Of a stretch of 64,000 nt of DNA, positions 60,785 to 64,000 are shown one piece after another. Position numbers and translations under genes: made by a program. The stretch covers positions 11,176,259 to 11,240,258 of the forward strand of contig OX442320.1 in the NCBI GenBank assembly GCA_949358305.1, given 5' to 3'. This stretch comes from Strigamia acuminata. Lineage: Eukaryota > Arthropoda > Chilopoda > Geophilomorpha > Linotaeniidae. Each line of letters opens with the position of its first letter. Position 1 is the stretch's first letter. Under the pieces are notes generated by a model. The model ran no database searches. It was not told where the DNA came from and saw only the letters and a program-made list of their open reading frames with translations.

Positions 60785-61275
60785 TAAAACAACTAAACTT
60801 TGCAAAAATGTGCTGAAAATTGAACTAAAAATGACAAAAAATAACAAAAAGTTACAAAATTAAGCTAAAATTACACCTTAAGTGAGCAAAATTTAAAAAA
60901 TATGCAAAATTGAACAAAAAGAGAAAAAAATTGACAAAAAAATGTGGTAAAATTAAACGAAAAGTGAGCAAAATTGAACGAAAAGTGAGCAAAATTAAAC
61001 CAAAAGTGAGCAAAATCAACAAAAATGAACTAAAATTGAATCAAAAATAGTTTATATTTCCCAAAAAAAAATAAAATTGAACTAACCAGATCAAAACTAA
61101 CCTAAAATATGCAAAAGCTGGACCAAAACTAACCAAAACTAGCCAAAATTGAGCCAAAAAAGACCAAACATTGATAAAAACCTGCAAAAGTTAACCCAAA
61201 AGCTAGTAAAAAAAACCAAAAGTGACCAAAACCAGCAAAATCGACAAAAAATGACCAACAACTAACCAAAACCAA
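60785..61275. repeat. Minisatellite, about 20-bp degenerate units
   Basis: About 23 units of AAAAGTGAGCAAAATTGAAC type, becoming ACCAAAACTAGCC type to the right. Almost pure A/C/G on the plus strand with few T runs. Ends about 90 bases downstream of the exon A donor. Confidence 0.9.
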
Positions 61276-61365
61276 GCTAAAACACCCCAAAACCATCTAA
61301 AACCATCCCAAAACAATGATCACTGAGCAATAACAAGCAAAAGAGAGTGGCAAACATAAACATAC

Positions 61366-61867
61366 CTGACGGCTCGGGCGACACACTCAACATGTGCCTA
61401 TCATCCACAGTCCCCTGCCACGAATGCCTCCCGTTCGTATACATGCTATCCAAGTAATACGTAACCGCCAAGCGATCCGTAAACGGCGTGGAATCCTCCA
61501 ACGAATCCGGCGCCGAATAGGTCTGTTTCCTCAACAAATACCTCTTGCGCCTGTCAACAGCGCTCTTGGGCACTACCTTGGGCCCATCCGGACTCGTGGT
61601 GGTCGTAAACGAGCAGCGCGTCTCGTCCATCGACATCTGCTGGTGCATCATCTTCAGCTTGGCGCGCCGGTCGAGCGAGCCGTAGATGCCGCTCAGGCAC
61701 CCGCTCGGCCCGGCCACGCTCTCGCTCCGCAGCAGGTGCGCCTTGCGCTTCGCCTTGTACTCGCTGATGGTCGGCATCGCCGCTTGCTCGTCGGCGCCCT
61801 CGACCACCGTGTCCGTCGTCATCGTGCTGTCGCAACTGTCCGTCCGGACGCTGTCCTGGCCTTTCAT
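61366..61867 (-). CDS. Start exon A of the unidentified minus-strand gene
   Basis: Seen: an open frame of 167 codons from ATG 61867 plus one base, ending at donor TCAG|GTATGT (phase 1). The frame stays open upstream of the ATG, so the true start is uncertain. The stretch is far more GC- and CpG-rich than its surroundings, which suits a 5' exon beside a promoter. The protein is hydrophilic and shows no domain: an early Asp/Thr/Ser-rich part, a basic segment (SEYKAKRKAHLLRSESVAGP), a Ser/Thr patch and a second basic segment (DRRKRYLLRKQTYSAP). The RSESVA and RKQTYS motifs resemble kinase or 14-3-3 sites (inference). The phase-1 end fits exon 26669-26754 across a 34.6-kb intron. An overlapping second frame starts at ATG 62042. 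The family was not recognised. That this is coding is quite sure; that it joins the downstream exons is likely but unproven. Confidence 0.75.
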
Positions 61868-62070
61868 CAGCTCCTTGCTCCATCCAGTTCTCGGACCCGG
61901 ATCCAGCCCGGGATGTTTGAAATGGGTTCGCGACGATGCGCGGTGGCGGTGGCGGTGGCGGACCAAGTGTGCCGCCGGTGATTGTGCTACGCGCCAACGT
62001 CGCACTCGCGCATGCGTGCTGCGGGGGCGCTGGTGGATCCATTCTCGCGGGGGGAAATGGCGATGAAAAT
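61868..62070 (-). promoter_or_regulatory. GC-rich 5' leader or promoter region of exon A
   Basis: GC- and CpG-rich DNA continues about 200 bases upstream of the exon A start codon and then gives way to AT-rich sequence. It contains an upstream ATG (62042) in another frame that runs through a proline run and overlaps the main frame. I see no TATA box. The role as leader or CpG-island-like promoter is inferred from composition and position. Confidence 0.4.
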
Positions 62071-62254
62071 TGGACTTTTTTTCGTTTTTTGTTGTTTGGT
62101 GAAAGCGATAATTCTGGTTTGGGTTCCCTGTGGTGCGATTGGGGAGTCTTTCATTCCGGGTGGGAATTAGATGAAAAATCCCCCAAGTGTGCGTAGAAAA
62201 TCAGAGTTTGTGTAACTACAAATTTACTTATACAAAATGGAAGATTTCTCAATT

Positions 62255-62460
62255 TCAGGTAGATTTTGTCAGATTTTGTCAGATTTCGGACAGATTTTGT
62301 AAGATTTAAGGCACATTTTGTAAGATTTAAGTCAGATTTTGTAAGATTTCAGACAGATTTTGTAAGATTTAAAGCACATTTTGTAAGATTCAAGTCAGAT
62401 TTTGTAAGATTTCGGACAGATTTTGGAAGATTTCAGGCAGATTTTGAAAGATTTAAAAAA
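62255..62460. repeat. Minisatellite, 20- and 40-60-bp periods
   Basis: About ten units of AGATTTCGGACAGATTTTGT / AGATTTAAGGCACATTTTGT. A longer alternation (GACAG, GCACA, GTCAG) repeats across the array. Confidence 0.95.
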
Positions 62461-62754
62461 AATTTCTTGTCTTTGCTTGGAAAATAATTTGTAAAATTTC
62501 TAGATTTTCTGGAATTTCGGAAAATTTCGGGAATTTTATGGATTTCAGAGATTTGTAAAATTTCTAGATTTACTAATGATTTGAGAAATTTGTATTGTTT
62601 TAAGTACTTTTTGGGTTAATATTTTCTTTTAGGATTTTGCTTATTTTGCTACAATTTCTAAGATTTCATAAATTTCCCAGGATTTCAGGAGATTTCAAGG
62701 ATTCCGGAGGATTCGAGAAATCTTAAGGACATCAGAGATTTCCGAGATTTGCTT
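62461..62754. repeat. Degenerate GATTT-rich stretch
   Basis: Irregular AGATTTC, GGAATTTC and GATTTCAGG words that link the flanking arrays; likely a decayed part of the same array. Confidence 0.6.
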
Positions 62755-62870
62755 TGGATTACAAGATTTCAGGATTTCAAGCGGATTTCTCAAGATTTCA
62801 AGCGGATTTCTCAAGATTTCAAGCGGATGTCTCAAGATTTCAAGCGGATTTCTCAAGGTTTCATGAGGAT
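62755..62870. repeat. Minisatellite, 21-bp units
   Basis: Five units of TTCAAGCGGATTTCTCAAGA, nearly identical. Confidence 0.95.
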
Positions 62871-63937
62871 TTCCTTAAAGATTTTGCTACAATTTCCGAG
62901 ATAATATCAAAATTTTCAAAAACTTTTATGATTTGTAAGATTTCATGAAATTTCATAAATTTCAAAATCCAAAGCTTCGCCCACACGAGATTATTCAAAC
63001 CACCCAAAGATGAATTTAAAAGGATTTGTATGTCTTCCACATGTGTTCTCCATTACATTTTCAAGTGGAACATATTAAATAAAAATAAAACAGAAATCCA
63101 TCATTTAAATTCATACTTGAGGCAAATCAAAGCAATTATTCTTCAGGTGAAATCAGTTTTTGATTAAAAATATTTTTCCAAACAAAAGAAAAAAAAACCC
63201 ACAGAAAAACCCACAGGAACACTTAACTCACTCTTGGAATAGAAACTGCAATTCTTCACACAACTAAAACCCCTGACAGTCAATTAAAACCTAAAGCTGG
63301 CCACTTTGAATGCAAAGAAACACCAAAAGCACTTTAAAAATCCATTGATCGCCTTGGAAAGACATTTTGCAACCATGTGTTGCCATTTTTTTGCTTAATT
63401 TAATAAGTATCAAGCTTGAGGCCAATAAATTACAAGCTTCTGCCACTATCTTTTGCAGCCACTTCATATTTATCTTGGCAATATTTTTTTTATATCTTTG
63501 ATCAAGTCTGAAGTTCATACAATCCTAATAAACAATCCAGTTGGATGTGTTGTAAAGCTGACAGACCAATCGATCATGTGTGAAACAAGAATTAGAGAAA
63601 TTCTTCGCTTTCCATTCATTCCCAACGGCAGGTTTTGCCGCGAAACATCGAGTTTGCCGTTTGGCTTTGCAACATTCGGTCCGATTAGCAACAGCTGGTG
63701 TCAAGATTTTAATATCTGGCGGCAAACTTCGGCATTAAACTAATATCACATGTTGTATCGACTTGCAAAGATGCAAGAAATAAAGTTATCTATTTAACTC
63801 TTGGGGCAAAATGCACCTACGAGCCTCAAGCCTAGTACTCATAAGCTTTCAGAGTCTAAATATTTTTACAGTCTTAATTTTTCAACAGCACCATTTCAAG
63901 CGGAATGTTTAATCCTCTTATTATTCAGTCTGATAAA
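62871..63937. other. Sequence upstream of start exon A, no gene seen
   Basis: AT-rich; open frames at 63291-63743 on both strands have no recognisable product. Confidence 0.35.
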
Positions 63938-63987
63938 TTTGTGGTACTCGTGAAATTGTCACCAGAAAGTTTCCGTACACTTAAACT
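63938..63987 (+). repeat. Interspersed repeat M, copy 2
   Basis: Nearly identical to 59755-59812 (two mismatches in the shared core GTGGTACTCGTGAAATTGTC...). Confidence 0.85.
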
Positions 63988-64000
63988 GTGTGAGTCATTG

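Noticed and set aside
357-61867. Assigning the gene to the phosphodiesterase or RhoGEF families
   Set aside because: Alternative N-termini, acidic tails and basic phosphosites fit many signalling proteins; no diagnostic domain is visible, so no name is given.

Overview
This window is AT-rich nuclear DNA from an animal, most likely an invertebrate. It has no bacterial gene organisation. What it does have is small exons with GT-AG borders separated by introns of up to about 30 kb, many short inverted-repeat DNA transposons (MITEs), decayed retroelements and many intronic minisatellites. Short CCTAA/TTAGG-type runs (12533-12552, near 3390) are common in arthropods, but this is only a weak hint and I do not assign a taxon.

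The one gene I can support lies on the minus strand and spans nearly the whole window; its 3' part lies beyond base 1. I built it from splice-site and reading-phase agreement: start exon 61366-61867 (phase 1 end), then 26669-26754, 13018-13155, 5923-5993, 4927-5060, a 39-nt microexon 4745-4783, and 357-490. All junction phases agree and the joined frame is 368 codons. Two further exons look like alternative starts: 30262-30373 (phase 1, fits 26754) and 23374-23559 (phase 0, fits 13155 and skips 26754). The product is a hydrophilic Ser/Asp/Glu/Arg-rich N-terminal tail with several basic phosphosite-like motifs. No catalytic domain is visible and I could not identify the family.

The rest is intron or upstream DNA. 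MITE families with two or more copies, or a single copy with matching ends, include: two 424-bp elements with TATACTC ends (25840, 53669) and relatives (16250, 19100, 34609, 55935); pogo/Tigger-like elements with CAGTC...GACTG ends and TA duplications (11677, 46870, 51614); AAGGCTCG elements (43775, 55556); a TAGAGA..TTTGCGGG element (39439); elements with TAYCGTATT-type ends (10071, 14893, with a related end near 20980); hAT-like CAGTGGCG elements (4538, 2511); and others. A near-perfect 100-bp inverted repeat lies at 45380-45621. A degraded LINE 3' end lies at 13498-13860 and a possible LTR at about 38557-39290.

At least fifteen minisatellites with roughly 20-40 bp units occur (5.1, 11.3, 19.5, 21.6, 23.8, 27.1, 36, 37.2, 41, 57.1, 57.6, 59, 60.8, 62.3 and 62.8 kb). 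Because several units are a multiple of three long, they create long but spurious open frames. The 41-kb array repeats a palindromic GGGAATTCCC core that matches the Rel/NF-kB consensus. No tRNA, rRNA, CRISPR array or complete transposase gene was found.
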